A DNA stretch of 64,000 bases from Phytomonospora endophytica (lineage in GTDB: Bacteria > Actinomycetota > Actinomycetes > Mycobacteriales > Micromonosporaceae). The stretch spans positions 124,001-188,000 of the forward strand of contig NZ_JACHGT010000007.1 of NCBI RefSeq assembly GCF_014202425.1, given 5' to 3'. Within the stretch, counting starts at the first letter, position 1. Every line of letters starts with the position of its first letter. Below, one piece after another: positions 48,223-57,297 of this stretch. The position numbers and the translations under genes are program-made. Under the pieces are notes generated by a model. That model did not search any database, was not told the origin of the DNA, and saw nothing but the letters and a program-made list of their open reading frames with translations.

Positions 48223-48299
48223 TGGTGCCCTGGGTGGGATTCGAACCCACACTGAATGGAGTTTGAAGCCATTTTCTCTGCCAGTTGGAATACCAGGGC
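48223..48299 (-). tRNA. tRNA gene of unclear identity (anticodon CAA or UCA), encoded CCA
   Basis: 77 nt. Acceptor GCCCTGG/CCAGGGC is perfect, T arm GTGGG/CCCAC with TTCGAAT loop, 5-nt variable loop, and CCA is encoded. The D stem is only TTC/GAA. The anticodon arm is AATGG/CCATT around CTTCAAACT: counting a C-U mismatch as the last stem pair gives a 7-nt loop with CAA (Leu); reading it as a 9-nt loop with a C-T-TCA start gives UCA (opal/Sec). Leu and Sec tRNAs normally have a long variable arm, which this lacks. It could be decaying or specialised. Confidence 0.75.
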
Positions 48300-48306
48300 T
48301 TATTCA

Positions 48307-48336
48307 ATTCTTTCGATGCCCTCGGCGAGGACTCAA
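48307..48336 (-). promoter_or_regulatory. Promoter of the tRNA gene
   Basis: TTGAGT (48336-48331), 18-nt spacer, AAGAAT (48312-48307); start of transcription would fall near the tRNA 5' end at 48299. Confidence 0.45.
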
Positions 48337-48553
48337 ACCAAAACCGGACAGTCCTCGCCAACACCAGACGCCATCCTACAGACCCCGCCGCGCCGACCGC
48401 ACGCCCGTATCCGGGCGGCCGGTGCGTCCCACACCGCGAGCGGTCAGCGGCGGCCTCCGGCGCCGACCGGATAGGCTACTACCTCGCGCACGTGACCGGC
48501 ACGAACGCACGCGCGCACGACCTTCCAGACGGACATCGAGAGGGCAGGCAGTC

Positions 48554-49171
48554 ATGGCCGAAGAACCGCGCCGACGCGTACTCATCGCCGAGGATGAGGC
48601 GTTGATCCGGCTCGATCTGGCCGAGATGCTCACCGAGGAGGGCTACGACGTCGTCGCCGAGGCCGGCGATGGCGAGACGGCCGTCAAGCTCGCCGAGCAG
48701 CACCGTCCTGACCTGGTGATCTGCGATATCAAGATGCCCATCATGGACGGCCTGGCCGCGGCCGAGAAGATCGTCTCCGGGCGCATCGCGCCCGTGGTCA
48801 TCCTGACCGCGTTCAGCCAGCGCGACCTCATCGCGCGCGCCAACAGCGCCGGCGCGATGGCCTACCTCGTCAAGCCCTTCCAGAAGAGCGACCTGGTGCC
48901 CGCCATCGAGGTCGCGATCGCCCGTTTCGCCGAGATGGTCGCCCTCGAACGGGAGGTCGCCGACCTCTCCGAGCGCCTGGAGACCCGCAAGCTCATCGAC
49001 CGCGCCAAAGGCCTGTTGATGACGCGCTACGGGATGGCCGAGCCCGACGCCTTCCGCTGGGTCCAGCGGACCGCCATGGACCACCGTCTGTCCATGGGCG
49101 AGGTTGCCGCGCGGATCATCGCCGAAACGACCGAGGAGAAGGCCGCCGAGGGGCCACCCGAGTCGGTCTGA
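48554..49171 (+). CDS. pdtaR: ANTAR response regulator, PdtaR-like
   Basis: 205 aa. Receiver with acidic residues in IAEDEALIRLDL, phosphorylated Asp in VICDIKMPIMDG and Lys in YLVKPFQKSDL, then an ANTAR RNA-binding domain (LIDRAKGLLMTRYGMAEPDAF). PdtaR acts as an antiterminator or RNA binder downstream of the PdtaS kinase. Its place beside the liv operon and pyruvate kinase is conserved in actinomycetes. No kinase gene is in the window. ATG with GAGAGGG upstream. Confidence 0.92.
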   Translation: MAEEPRRRVLIAEDEALIRLDLAEMLTEEGYDVVAEAGDGETAVKLAEQHRPDLVICDIKMPIMDGLAAAEKIVSGRIAPVVILTAFSQRDLIARANSAGAMAYLVKPFQKSDLVPAIEVAIARFAEMVALEREVADLSERLETRKLIDRAKGLLMTRYGMAEPDAFRWVQRTAMDHRLSMGEVAARIIAETTEEKAAEGPPESV

Positions 49172-49222
49172 TCGATTAACCGTTTGGCTGCTCTTAGCTC
49201 CTCCGCGCGGTTTTTCGTCACG

Positions 49223-49251
49223 TTAGATGACCTTGGCGGACACAGTACGAT
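49223..49251 (+). promoter_or_regulatory. Promoter of the liv operon
   Basis: TTAGAT (49223-49228), 17-nt spacer, TACGAT (49246-49251). The leader of about 170 nt is long enough for RNA-level control. CGATAACG recurs at 49248 and 49302. Confidence 0.4.
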
Positions 49252-49426
49252 AACGGTTTGCCTTCACCTAACGTGAGCCCCTTCACAAGAACCCTCTTGC
49301 GCGATAACGTCCGTCGCCAGCGGGCCAGTTTCCGGCCTGTGCAGTCCTGAGCAAGGGTTGCTTCGGACAATGGTCCGATTCGCCCTGCCCTCAGGACCAC
49401 CCGGGATCTCCAGGAGGGCAAGACTC

Positions 49427-50572
49427 GTGAGGCGAACACTCGTACGCACGCTGACCGGTGTGGCGGTCGCTGCGGCTCTGATCGGGACGGCGGCCTGCGC
49501 CCCGGCGGACAAGTCGGACGACACCGGCAGCGGTGGCTGCACCTACAAGATCGCGATGATGGGCCCGATCACCGGTCCGAACGCGGGTCTGGGCAAGCCG
49601 ATCCTCGAATCGGTGAAGCTGGCGGTCGATCAGCACAACAAGAAGGACGCCGCGCACTGCGTCACCCTCGTCGAGTCCGACGACAAGGGCGACGAGGCCG
49701 TGGCCCCCGGTCTCGCCCAGCAGCTCGTCCAGGACCAGAAGGTCCTCGGCGTCGTCGGCCCGGCGTTCTCCGGCCCGACGAAGGCCTCCGGGCAGATCTT
49801 CGAAGACGGCGCCCTGCCGATCATCTCGGCCTCGGCGACCCGTCCCGACCTCGCCGACAACGGCTGGAAGACCTTCCACCGTTCGCTCGGTAACGACGCC
49901 AGCCAGGGCCCGGCCGTCGGCAAGTTCATCAAGGACACCCTGAAGGCCGCCAAGGTCTTCCTCATCGACGACAAGAGCGAGTACGGCACGGGCCTGGCCG
50001 ACCAGGCCGCGACCGCGCTCGGCTCGGCCGTCGTCGACCGCCAGTCGATCCAGCCCAAGCAGACCGACTTCTCCGCGATCGCCTCGGCCGTCAACGCCGC
50101 CAAGCCCGACGTGGTCTTCTTCGCCGGTTACTACGCCGAGGGCGGCCCGCTCGCCAAGGCGCTGAAGACCGCCGGTGTGACCGCGACCTTCGTCGGCCCC
50201 GACGGCATCAAGGACCAGGGCTTCATCGACGGTGCCGCCGACGCCGCCGACGGCTCGATCATCACCTGCCCGTGTGTTCCCGCCGAGAAGGCGACCGGAA
50301 CCTTCGCCGCCGACTACAAGGCGATGTTCGGTGCCGACGCCGGCACCTACGGCGCCGAGGCCTACGACGCCGCGACGGTCTTCCTGACCGGCATCTCGGC
50401 CGGTGTGGACAGCCGCGCGAAGATGCTCGAACACGTCAACGCCTACGACGCCCCCGGCGTCTCCAAGCACATCAAGTTCGACGACAAGGGCGAGATCGAC
50501 AAGTCCGTCATCGTCATCTGGACCTACGACGTCGTGGACGGCAAGATCGTCGCCCGCGAGCCGATTCAGTAA
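49427..50572 (+). CDS. livK: Branched-chain amino-acid ABC transporter, substrate-binding lipoprotein
   Basis: 381 aa. A basic start, hydrophobic helix and lipobox with Cys24 (IGTAAC) mark a lipoprotein; a Ser/Gly/Asp linker follows. The mature part is a type I periplasmic-binding fold (KIAMMGPITGPNAGLG). GTG at 49427 with CAGGAGG upstream gives the signal peptide the normal length. It delivers Leu/Ile/Val or related substrates to the LivHMGF complex. Confidence 0.92.
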   Translation: MRRTLVRTLTGVAVAAALIGTAACAPADKSDDTGSGGCTYKIAMMGPITGPNAGLGKPILESVKLAVDQHNKKDAAHCVTLVESDDKGDEAVAPGLAQQLVQDQKVLGVVGPAFSGPTKASGQIFEDGALPIISASATRPDLADNGWKTFHRSLGNDASQGPAVGKFIKDTLKAAKVFLIDDKSEYGTGLADQAATALGSAVVDRQSIQPKQTDFSAIASAVNAAKPDVVFFAGYYAEGGPLAKALKTAGVTATFVGPDGIKDQGFIDGAADAADGSIITCPCVPAEKATGTFAADYKAMFGADAGTYGAEAYDAATVFLTGISAGVDSRAKMLEHVNAYDAPGVSKHIKFDDKGEIDKSVIVIWTYDVVDGKIVAREPIQ

Positions 50573-50665
50573 CCCCGACCCGAGTTTCCGTGGGCACGGC
50601 CTGCTCCGCTTCGGCCGTGCCCACGGCGCTCCCCGGGACCTGACGGTCCATTAAGGACGTGATTT

Positions 50666-51670
50666 GTGGACTTCTTCCAAGGTATGGCCGACAATTTCTC
50701 CAACCTTTGGACGATCATCGGCGACCTCACCGTCACCGGCCTGACCCAAGGGGCGATCTACGCGCTCATCGCCCTGGGTTACACCCTCGTCTACGGCGTG
50801 CTCCAGCTGATCAACTTCGCGCACTCGGAGGTCTTCCTCGTCGGAGCCTTCGGCAGCGTGATGGTGTGGGGCTGGCTCGGATACAGTTCCGGCGCCGCGG
50901 CCGTACCGCCCCTGCTCGTCGTGATCGGGATGCTCCTGCTGGGAGCCGTGACCGCGTCGATATTCTCCGGCGGGACGGCCCTCATCATCGAGCGCGTCGC
51001 CTACCGGCCGCTACGGCGAAAGAACGCGCCGAGGCTGATCTTCCTGATCACCGCGATCGGCGCCTCGGTGGCCATCTCGGAGATCGTCGGCCTGCTCGTC
51101 GACCGCAAGGTCGTCTCGACCCCGGCCCTGGTGCACCAGAAGTTTCAGGTGTGGTTCGACCCGAGCGACATCGGCCTCAACATCAACTCCTTCGGCATCA
51201 CCAACCTCCAGATCGGGATCGTGCTCTGCGCGATCGGGATGTGGCTGGCGCTCGACCTGTTCCTCAACCGCACCAAGTTCGGCCTGGGGATCCGCTCGGT
51301 GGCCCAGGACGAGGACACCGCGGCGCTGATGGGCGTCAACAAGGACCGCGTCATCATGCTCACCTTCCTCCTCGGCGGTCTCGCCGCGGGCGTGGCGGCG
51401 GTCCTGTACAACCTGAAGTTCCCCCAGATCACCTTCGACATGGGCTTCCTGCTGGGCATCAAGGCGTTCACCGCCGCCGTGCTCGGCGGCATCGGGAACC
51501 TGCGTGGCGCCCTCGTCGGCGGTCTCGTGCTCGGCCTCGTCGAGAACTGGGGCGCGGGCTTCTTCGGCAACGACTGGATGAACGTCACCGCGTTCGTCGT
51601 CCTCGTCGTCGTGCTGATGTTCCGTCCCACCGGAATCCTCGGTGACTCCCTCGGGAAGGCGAGAGCATGA
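50666..51670 (+). CDS. livH: Branched-chain amino-acid ABC transporter permease LivH
   Basis: 334 aa, about 8 TM helices. Family motifs are TQGAIYALIALGYTLVYGVLQ (shortened here) and GIRSVAQDEDTAALMGVNKDRV in the cytoplasmic coupling loop. GTG start with AAGGACGTG upstream. It overlaps livM by 4 nt (ATGA). Confidence 0.93.
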   Translation: MDFFQGMADNFSNLWTIIGDLTVTGLTQGAIYALIALGYTLVYGVLQLINFAHSEVFLVGAFGSVMVWGWLGYSSGAAAVPPLLVVIGMLLLGAVTASIFSGGTALIIERVAYRPLRRKNAPRLIFLITAIGASVAISEIVGLLVDRKVVSTPALVHQKFQVWFDPSDIGLNINSFGITNLQIGIVLCAIGMWLALDLFLNRTKFGLGIRSVAQDEDTAALMGVNKDRVIMLTFLLGGLAAGVAAVLYNLKFPQITFDMGFLLGIKAFTAAVLGGIGNLRGALVGGLVLGLVENWGAGFFGNDWMNVTAFVVLVVVLMFRPTGILGDSLGKARA

Positions 51671-52824
51671 CGCTGACCGACAAGCTGCGCACGGCCGGGC
51701 AGAAGATCCGCACGGCCGACGAGAAACGGGCCTCCTTCATCCAGGGCGCCCGCGGACGCTGGCACGACCTGCCGAAGGCGTGGCGCATCGCCGCCGCCCT
51801 CGCCGGCGTCGTCGTGCTCTTCGCGCTGCCGAACCTCTACATCCCCGGAATCCCGTTCCGCACCGACGAGGTCGACGGCGGGAACTCCTTCGGGTTCGTG
51901 CTGTCCACCATCGCCATCTACGTCCTCGTGGCCATCGGCCTCAACGTCGTGATCGGCATGGCCGGCCTGCTCGACCTCGGCTACATCGGGTTCTACGCCG
52001 TCGGCGCCTACTCGGTGGCCCTGTTCGGGTCACCGCAGTCGATCGTCGCCACGAAGTTCCCCTGGCTGATCTGCGTGCCGATCGCGATCGCCCTGGCCAT
52101 GGTCTCCGGGGTCATCCTCGGGACACCGACCCTGCGGTTGCGCGGCGACTACCTCGCCATCGTCACCCTCGGCTTCGGTGAGATCGTGCGCCTGATCGCG
52201 GTCAACGCCGAGTTCACCAACGGCACCTCCGGACTCGGCGGGATGCCCACCCCGCCCGGCACCTGGCCGGCCGGCACCGAACTCGAAGGTACGAAACTGT
52301 TCAGCGTCAACGACTCCCGGCCGTTCTACTGGCTCACGCTGGTGCTGATCTTCGCGGTCATCTTCGGGGTCAAGCAGCTCGAACGCAGCCGGGTCGGACG
52401 CTCCTGGCTTGCCCTGCGCGAAGACGAGGACGCCGCCTCCCTCATGGGCGTGGCGACCTTCCAGTTCAAGCTCTGGGCCTTCGCCATCGGCGCCGGCATC
52501 GGCGGCCTCTCCGGCGCCATGTTCGCCAGCCGCAACGGCCACTTCGGCTCCAACAGCATCACGCTGCTGCTGTCGATCATGTTCGTCGCGGCGGTCGTGC
52601 TCGGCGGCCAGGGCAACATCCTCGGCGTCACCGTCGGCACGGTCCTGGCGTTCTATCTGCCCGAACGCTTCCGGTCCTTCGCCGACAAGCGCGACCTGAT
52701 CTTCGGCCTCGCGCTGATCCTCATCATGGTGCTGCGCCCGCAGGGCCTCCTGCCCAGCAGACGCCGGGCCCGGGAGCTGGCCGACCGCAGACAGGAAGCG
52801 AAGGAGGCGACGATCGTTGGCTGA
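51667..52824 (+). CDS. livM: Branched-chain amino-acid ABC transporter permease LivM
   Basis: 385 aa. An N-terminal cytoplasmic extension of about 40 charged residues precedes the membrane core. Conserved loops: GLLDLGYIGFYAVGAYS and LREDEDAASLMGVATFQFK, the latter facing the ATPases. It overlaps livG by 8 nt. Confidence 0.93.
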   Translation: MTLTDKLRTAGQKIRTADEKRASFIQGARGRWHDLPKAWRIAAALAGVVVLFALPNLYIPGIPFRTDEVDGGNSFGFVLSTIAIYVLVAIGLNVVIGMAGLLDLGYIGFYAVGAYSVALFGSPQSIVATKFPWLICVPIAIALAMVSGVILGTPTLRLRGDYLAIVTLGFGEIVRLIAVNAEFTNGTSGLGGMPTPPGTWPAGTELEGTKLFSVNDSRPFYWLTLVLIFAVIFGVKQLERSRVGRSWLALREDEDAASLMGVATFQFKLWAFAIGAGIGGLSGAMFASRNGHFGSNSITLLLSIMFVAAVVLGGQGNILGVTVGTVLAFYLPERFRSFADKRDLIFGLALILIMVLRPQGLLPSRRRARELADRRQEAKEATIVG

Positions 52825-53629
52825 GTCGATCGCGGACGAAGAGACCGTCGCGGACCCGTCGACCCTGCTGTCGGTGGACAACGTGACGCTGAGATTCGGT
52901 GGCGTCGTCGCCCTGGACCAGGTCGAGTTCGAGGTGCGCCAAGGCGAGATCCTCGCGCTCATCGGCCCCAACGGCGCCGGGAAGACCACGTGCTTCAACG
53001 TGATGACCGGGCTCTACAAGCCGACCGAGGGCAAGGTCCGCTTCGACGGCAAGGTCCTCACGGGCCGCAAGCCCCACCTCATCACCCGAATGGGCATCGC
53101 ACGCACCTTCCAGAACATCCGCCTGTTCCCCGAGATGACGGCCATGGAGAACATCCAGGTCGGCGCCGACGCGCATCACAAGACCAGCGTCGTCGGCGCG
53201 CTGCTGCACCTGCCGCGGCACGTCCGGGAGGAGAAGGACGGACGGCGCCTGGCCGCCGAACTCCTGGAGTTCGTGGGCCTTGAGGGACGCGGCGGCGAAC
53301 TCGCCCGCAACCTCCCCTACGGCGACCAGCGCCGGCTGGAGATCGCGCGGGCACTGGCCACCCGGCCGAAACTGCTGTGCCTCGACGAGCCGGCCGCCGG
53401 CTTCAACCCGGCCGAGAAGGAGCGGCTCCAGCAGCTGATCCGCGACATCCGCGAACGCGGGCACACCGTCCTGCTCATCGAGCACGACATGCGCCTGGTG
53501 ATGGGTGTCGCCGACCGGATCGTGGTGCTGGAGTTCGGTCAGAAGATCGCCGACGGCGCGCCCGCCGAGATCCGCGAGGATCCTCGGGTCATCGCCGCCT
53601 ACCTGGGGGTGCCCGAGGATGCTGCTTGA
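52817..53629 (+). CDS. livG: Branched-chain amino-acid ABC transporter ATPase LivG
   Basis: 270 aa. Walker A GPNGAGKTT, LivG-type insert FQNIRLFPEMTAMENI, signature LPYGDQRRLEIARAL (the usual S-G-G replaced by P-Y-G-D), Walker B LLCLDEPAAGFNP. Starts at TTG within livM. It overlaps livF by 11 nt. Confidence 0.92.
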   Translation: MAESIADEETVADPSTLLSVDNVTLRFGGVVALDQVEFEVRQGEILALIGPNGAGKTTCFNVMTGLYKPTEGKVRFDGKVLTGRKPHLITRMGIARTFQNIRLFPEMTAMENIQVGADAHHKTSVVGALLHLPRHVREEKDGRRLAAELLEFVGLEGRGGELARNLPYGDQRRLEIARALATRPKLLCLDEPAAGFNPAEKERLQQLIRDIRERGHTVLLIEHDMRLVMGVADRIVVLEFGQKIADGAPAEIREDPRVIAAYLGVPEDAA

Positions 53630-54329
53630 GATCGAGGACCTGAACGTCCACTACGGGCGCATCCAGGCGCTGCACGGGATCAGCCTGACCGTCGACGAGG
53701 GCGAGATCGTGGCCCTCATCGGCGCCAACGGCGCGGGCAAGTCCACCACCATGCGGGCCATCTCCGGACTCCGGCGGGCCTCGGCGGGACGGATCCTGTT
53801 CGGCGGGGACGACATCACCCGCATGCGGGCCGACCGCCGGGTCGTCGCCGGGATCTCCCAGGCACCGGAAGGCCGCGGGATCTTCCCCGGCATGACGGTC
53901 CTGGAGAACCTGACGATGGGCGCCTACACCCGCAAGGACAAGGCGGCCGTGGCCGCCGACCAGCAGCGGGTGTTCGAGCTGTTCCCACGCCTCGCCGAGC
54001 GGCGCAAGCAGCCCGGCGGGACCCTGTCGGGCGGTGAGCAGCAGATGCTCGCGATCGGCCGTGCGCTGATGTCGCGGCCGAAGCTGATGCTGCTCGACGA
54101 GCCCTCGATGGGGCTGGCGCCGATGCTCATCCGGCAGATCTTCGACATCATCCTGGAGATCCGCGAACAGGGCACCACGATCCTGCTCGTCGAGCAGAAC
54201 GCGCAGCAGGCGCTGTCACGCGCCGACCGCGCGTACGTGCTGGAGACCGGGGCGATCACCCGCTCCGGTTCGGGTTCGGACCTGCTGGTCGACCCGGCGG
54301 TGCGCGACGCCTACCTCGGCGTGGCCTGA
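53619..54329 (+). CDS. livF: Branched-chain amino-acid ABC transporter ATPase LivF
   Basis: 236 aa. Walker A GANGAGKST, signature LSGGEQQMLAIGRAL, Walker B LMLLDEPSMGLAP. ATG 11 nt before the livG stop, so translation is coupled. Last gene of the operon; a hairpin at 54346-54371 follows. Confidence 0.94.
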   Translation: MLLEIEDLNVHYGRIQALHGISLTVDEGEIVALIGANGAGKSTTMRAISGLRRASAGRILFGGDDITRMRADRRVVAGISQAPEGRGIFPGMTVLENLTMGAYTRKDKAAVAADQQRVFELFPRLAERRKQPGGTLSGGEQQMLAIGRALMSRPKLMLLDEPSMGLAPMLIRQIFDIILEIREQGTTILLVEQNAQQALSRADRAYVLETGAITRSGSGSDLLVDPAVRDAYLGVA

Positions 54330-54345
54330 TCGCCGACGACGCGGG

Positions 54346-54371
54346 CGCCCCGGGTGGATTCACCCGGGGCG
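54346..54371. terminator. Bidirectional terminator, liv operon / Rrf2 gene
   Basis: 11-bp perfect stem (54346-54356 with 54361-54371), 4-nt loop. Confidence 0.8.
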
Positions 54372-54375
54372 TTCG

Positions 54376-54825
54376 CTATTCCCAGGCTTTCGGGTCCTCT
54401 GTGAAGCGGCGGACCTTGTCGGGGAGCTCACCGGCGGCGACGTCGGCGACGGTGACCGATTCGAGGATCTCGCGTTCGCTGGCGCGCAGGGCGATCCAGA
54501 CGTCCTGGAGAGCCGCCGCGGCACCCGGGTAGCCGAGGTGTTCGGGCCGGTGGCCGCGCACGCCGAGAAGCGGGCCGTCGACGACGCGGATCACGTCGGC
54601 GAGGCTGATCTCGGCGGCCGGAAGCGCCAGGCGATGGCCACCGTCGGGGCCGCGCCGGCTCGTCACGAGCCCGCCCCGGCGCAGCTGGAGGAGGATGCTC
54701 TCCAGGAACTTCGCCGGGATCTCCTGGGCGGTGGCGAGCCGTTCGGCGCTGACCGGGTCCTCACCCGACACGGCGAGCTGCACGGTCGCGCGAAGCGCGT
54801 AGTCGACCCGCGCGGAGAGGCGCAC
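54376..54825 (-). CDS. Rrf2-family regulator without Fe-S cysteines
   Basis: 149 aa. Winged HTH of the IscR/NsrR/CymR type: LSARVDYALRATVQLA at the start, RLATAQEIPAKFLESILLQLRRGGLV for the recognition region and RRGPDGGHRLALP in the wing. No cysteine is present at all, so it cannot hold the usual [2Fe-2S] or [4Fe-4S] cluster. It starts at GTG overlapping the tesB stop by 1 nt. The ligand and targets are unknown. Confidence 0.85.
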   Translation of the reverse strand: MRLSARVDYALRATVQLAVSGEDPVSAERLATAQEIPAKFLESILLQLRRGGLVTSRRGPDGGHRLALPAAEISLADVIRVVDGPLLGVRGHRPEHLGYPGAAAALQDVWIALRASEREILESVTVADVAAGELPDKVRRFTEDPKAWE

Positions 54826-55715
54826 TAGGGCACCCCGGCGGGGATCGAGGGCATGGCCCGCAGCAGGCCCTCCTGAACGGCGCTGGCGATGTGGCGGCCG
54901 TCGGCGGCGAAGAACTGGCCCGTGGCCAGGCCCCGGCCGGCCGAGGCGGAGGGGCTGAGCGAGTCGTAGAGGAACCACTCGTCGGCACGGAACTGGCGGT
55001 GGAACCACATCGCGTGGTCCAGGCTCGTGCCCAGGTACCCGCCCGGACCCCAGACCTCGCCGTGCTGGTTGAGGACGGTGTCGAGGAGGGTCAGGTCACT
55101 GGCGTAGGTGAGGACGCAGACGTGGATGAGCGGATCGTCGGGGAGTTTCCCGTCGACCTTCATCCAGACGCGCTGCTCGGGCCCGCCGGGACGGGCACCG
55201 GAGCGCGCGAAGCCCGACTCGCCGATGTAGCGCACGTCGATGGGGCGCGGCGTGCGCGCCCAGATCCCGAGCCGGTCGGGGGTGTCGGCGAGGCGCTTGG
55301 CCAGCGTCGGCACCTCGCCGGGCGGCGGGACGTCGGGCATCTCGTCGGCGTGTTCGAGGCCCTGCTCGCCGATGTGGAAGGACGCCGACATGAAGAAGAT
55401 CGTCTTGCCCTGCTGGAGGGCGACGACGCGGCGCACCGAGAAGGAGCGACCGTCGCGGATGCGTTCGACCTCGTAGACGATCGGCAGGGTCGAGTCGCCC
55501 GGCCGCACGAAGTACCCGTGCAGCGAGTGGACGTGCCGGTCGGCGCTGATGGTGCGGCCGGCCGCCACGAGGGCCTGCCCGGCGACCTGTCCCCCGAAGA
55601 CGCGCTGTGGCGCGACCTGGGGACCGGCGCCGCGGTAGATGTCGCCGTCGATGTGCTCGAGATCGAGGACGCGGAGGAGGTCGTCGACCGCGTCCTGTCC
55701 GACGAGGATGTTCAT
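54825..55715 (-). CDS. tesB: Acyl-CoA thioesterase II
   Basis: 296 aa double-hotdog thioesterase. Features: APQRVFGGQVAGQALVAAG, HSLHGYFVRPGD, and the second-half LGTSLDHAMWFHR with the Asp and His expected in the active site. It hydrolyses acyl-CoA of medium to long chains. It shares a transcription unit with pyk upstream (62 nt) and the Rrf2 gene downstream. Confidence 0.9.
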   Translation of the reverse strand: MNILVGQDAVDDLLRVLDLEHIDGDIYRGAGPQVAPQRVFGGQVAGQALVAAGRTISADRHVHSLHGYFVRPGDSTLPIVYEVERIRDGRSFSVRRVVALQQGKTIFFMSASFHIGEQGLEHADEMPDVPPPGEVPTLAKRLADTPDRLGIWARTPRPIDVRYIGESGFARSGARPGGPEQRVWMKVDGKLPDDPLIHVCVLTYASDLTLLDTVLNQHGEVWGPGGYLGTSLDHAMWFHRQFRADEWFLYDSLSPSASAGRGLATGQFFAADGRHIASAVQEGLLRAMPSIPAGVP

Positions 55716-55776
55716 GTCGTCCCCTCGCTGTTCTCGGCTGCGGTCATCGGCCGCGGGTCCTCGTGGCGGGCTCGGC

Positions 55777-57198
55777 TCATTCCTTGTCCAGCGAACCGAT
55801 GCGGTGCACGCGGATGGTGTTGGTCGAGCCGGGCGTCCCGGGCGGGCTGCCGGCCACGATCACGACGAGGTCGCCGGGCTGGGCGCGGCCAACGCTGATG
55901 AGCGCGTGGTCGACCTGCTCGAACATCTCGTCGGTGTGGTGCACGAACGGGACCAGGAAGGACTCGGTGCCCCACGACAGCGCCAGCTGGCTGCGCACCG
56001 ACGGTTCCGGTGTGAAGGCCAGGAGGGGCAGGTCGCTGTGCAGGCGCGCGAGGCGCCGCACGGTGTCGCCGGTCTGGCTGAAGGCGACCAGGGCCTTGGC
56101 GTCGATGGCCTCGGCGATGTTGATGGCCGCCGCGGTGATCGCGCCGCCCTGGGTGCGGGGGGCGTGCCCGAGGTGGGGCGCGTCGATGTTGCCCGCCTCG
56201 GTCGTGGCGATGATCCGCGCCATGGTCCGCACGGTGACGATCGGGTAGCGGCCGACACTGGTCTCGCCGGAGAGCATCACCGCGTCGGCGCCGTCGAGGA
56301 CGGCGTTGGCGACGTCGGAGGCCTCGGCGCGGGTCGGGCGCGAGTTCTCGATCATCGAGTCGAGCATCTGGGTGGCCACGATGACCGGCTTGGCGTTCTC
56401 GCGGCACAGCTGCACGGCGTGCTTCTGCACCAGCGGGACCTGTTCGAGGGGGAGCTCGACGCCCAGGTCGCCGCGGGCGACCATGATGCCGTCGAAGGCC
56501 ATCACGATCGACTCCAGGCGGGTGACCGCCTCCGGCTTCTCGATCTTGGCGAGCACCGGGAGACGCGAGCCCAGCTCGTCCATGATCGCGTGGACCGGCT
56601 TGATGTCCTCGGGCGAGCGCACGAAGGACAGCGCGATCATGTCGACGCCGAGGCCGAGGGCGAACCTGAGGTCCGCGGTGTCCTTCTCGGACAGGGCGGG
56701 GACGCTGATCGCCACGTTCGGCAGCGACAGGCCCTTGTTGTTGGAGACCTGCCCGCCTTCGACGACGAGGCAGCGGATGTCGTCGCCGTCGACGTCGAGG
56801 ACTTCGAGCGCCAGCTTGCCGTCGTCGACGAGGAGCCGGTCGCCGGCGTGGACCTCGGCGGGGAGTTTCTTGTACGTGACCGAGACGCGCTCGGCGGTGC
56901 CGGGGCAGTCGTCGCTGGTGATGGTCACGTGGTCGCCCGTGCTCCATTGAACGGGACCGTCGGTGAAGGTGCCGAGCCTGATCTTCGGGCCCTGCAGGTC
57001 GGCCAGGATGCCGATGGGCCGCCCCGTCGCTGCGGCGGCCTCCCGCACGAGCTGGTAGACCTGCTCGTGGTCGGCGTGCTTGCCATGGGAGAAGTTGAGT
57101 CGGGCGATGTCCATCCCGGCTTCTACAAGGCCCCGGATCCGGTCGGGAGTGGCGGTGGCGGGGCCGATGGTACATACGATCTTCGCGCGACGTGTCAC
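55777..57198 (-). CDS. pyk: Pyruvate kinase
   Basis: 473 aa. Glycolytic enzyme converting PEP and ADP to pyruvate and ATP. Motifs: KIVCTIGPAT, MDIARLNFSHG, the active-site lysine region LAKIEKPEAV, and MVARGDLGVE. A and C domains are complete. GTG at 57198 fits the family N-terminus; TACCCT lies 7 nt before it, so it may be leaderless. tesB lies 62 nt downstream. Confidence 0.96.
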   Translation of the reverse strand: MTRRAKIVCTIGPATATPDRIRGLVEAGMDIARLNFSHGKHADHEQVYQLVREAAAATGRPIGILADLQGPKIRLGTFTDGPVQWSTGDHVTITSDDCPGTAERVSVTYKKLPAEVHAGDRLLVDDGKLALEVLDVDGDDIRCLVVEGGQVSNNKGLSLPNVAISVPALSEKDTADLRFALGLGVDMIALSFVRSPEDIKPVHAIMDELGSRLPVLAKIEKPEAVTRLESIVMAFDGIMVARGDLGVELPLEQVPLVQKHAVQLCRENAKPVIVATQMLDSMIENSRPTRAEASDVANAVLDGADAVMLSGETSVGRYPIVTVRTMARIIATTEAGNIDAPHLGHAPRTQGGAITAAAINIAEAIDAKALVAFSQTGDTVRRLARLHSDLPLLAFTPEPSVRSQLALSWGTESFLVPFVHHTDEMFEQVDHALISVGRAQPGDLVVIVAGSPPGTPGSTNTIRVHRIGSLDKE

Positions 57199-57251
57199 GT
57201 CGATCAGGGTAGCCGTGGATGACCCGCCGGAATCGGCTGGGGAGGGAAGGC

Positions 57252-57277
57252 GCCCACCCCGCCTCGGCGGGGTGGGC
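57252..57277 (-). terminator. Terminator after the lamin-tail-domain gene
   Basis: 11-bp perfect stem (57252-57262 with 57267-57277), 4-nt loop, 21 nt past the stop and before pyk. Confidence 0.75.
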
Positions 57278-57297
57278 ATCCTGTCCGTTATGGCCGG

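Noticed and set aside
48223-48299. Ordinary tRNA-Leu or tRNA-Sec
   Set aside because: The long variable arm of both is missing, and the anticodon loop cannot be read unambiguously.
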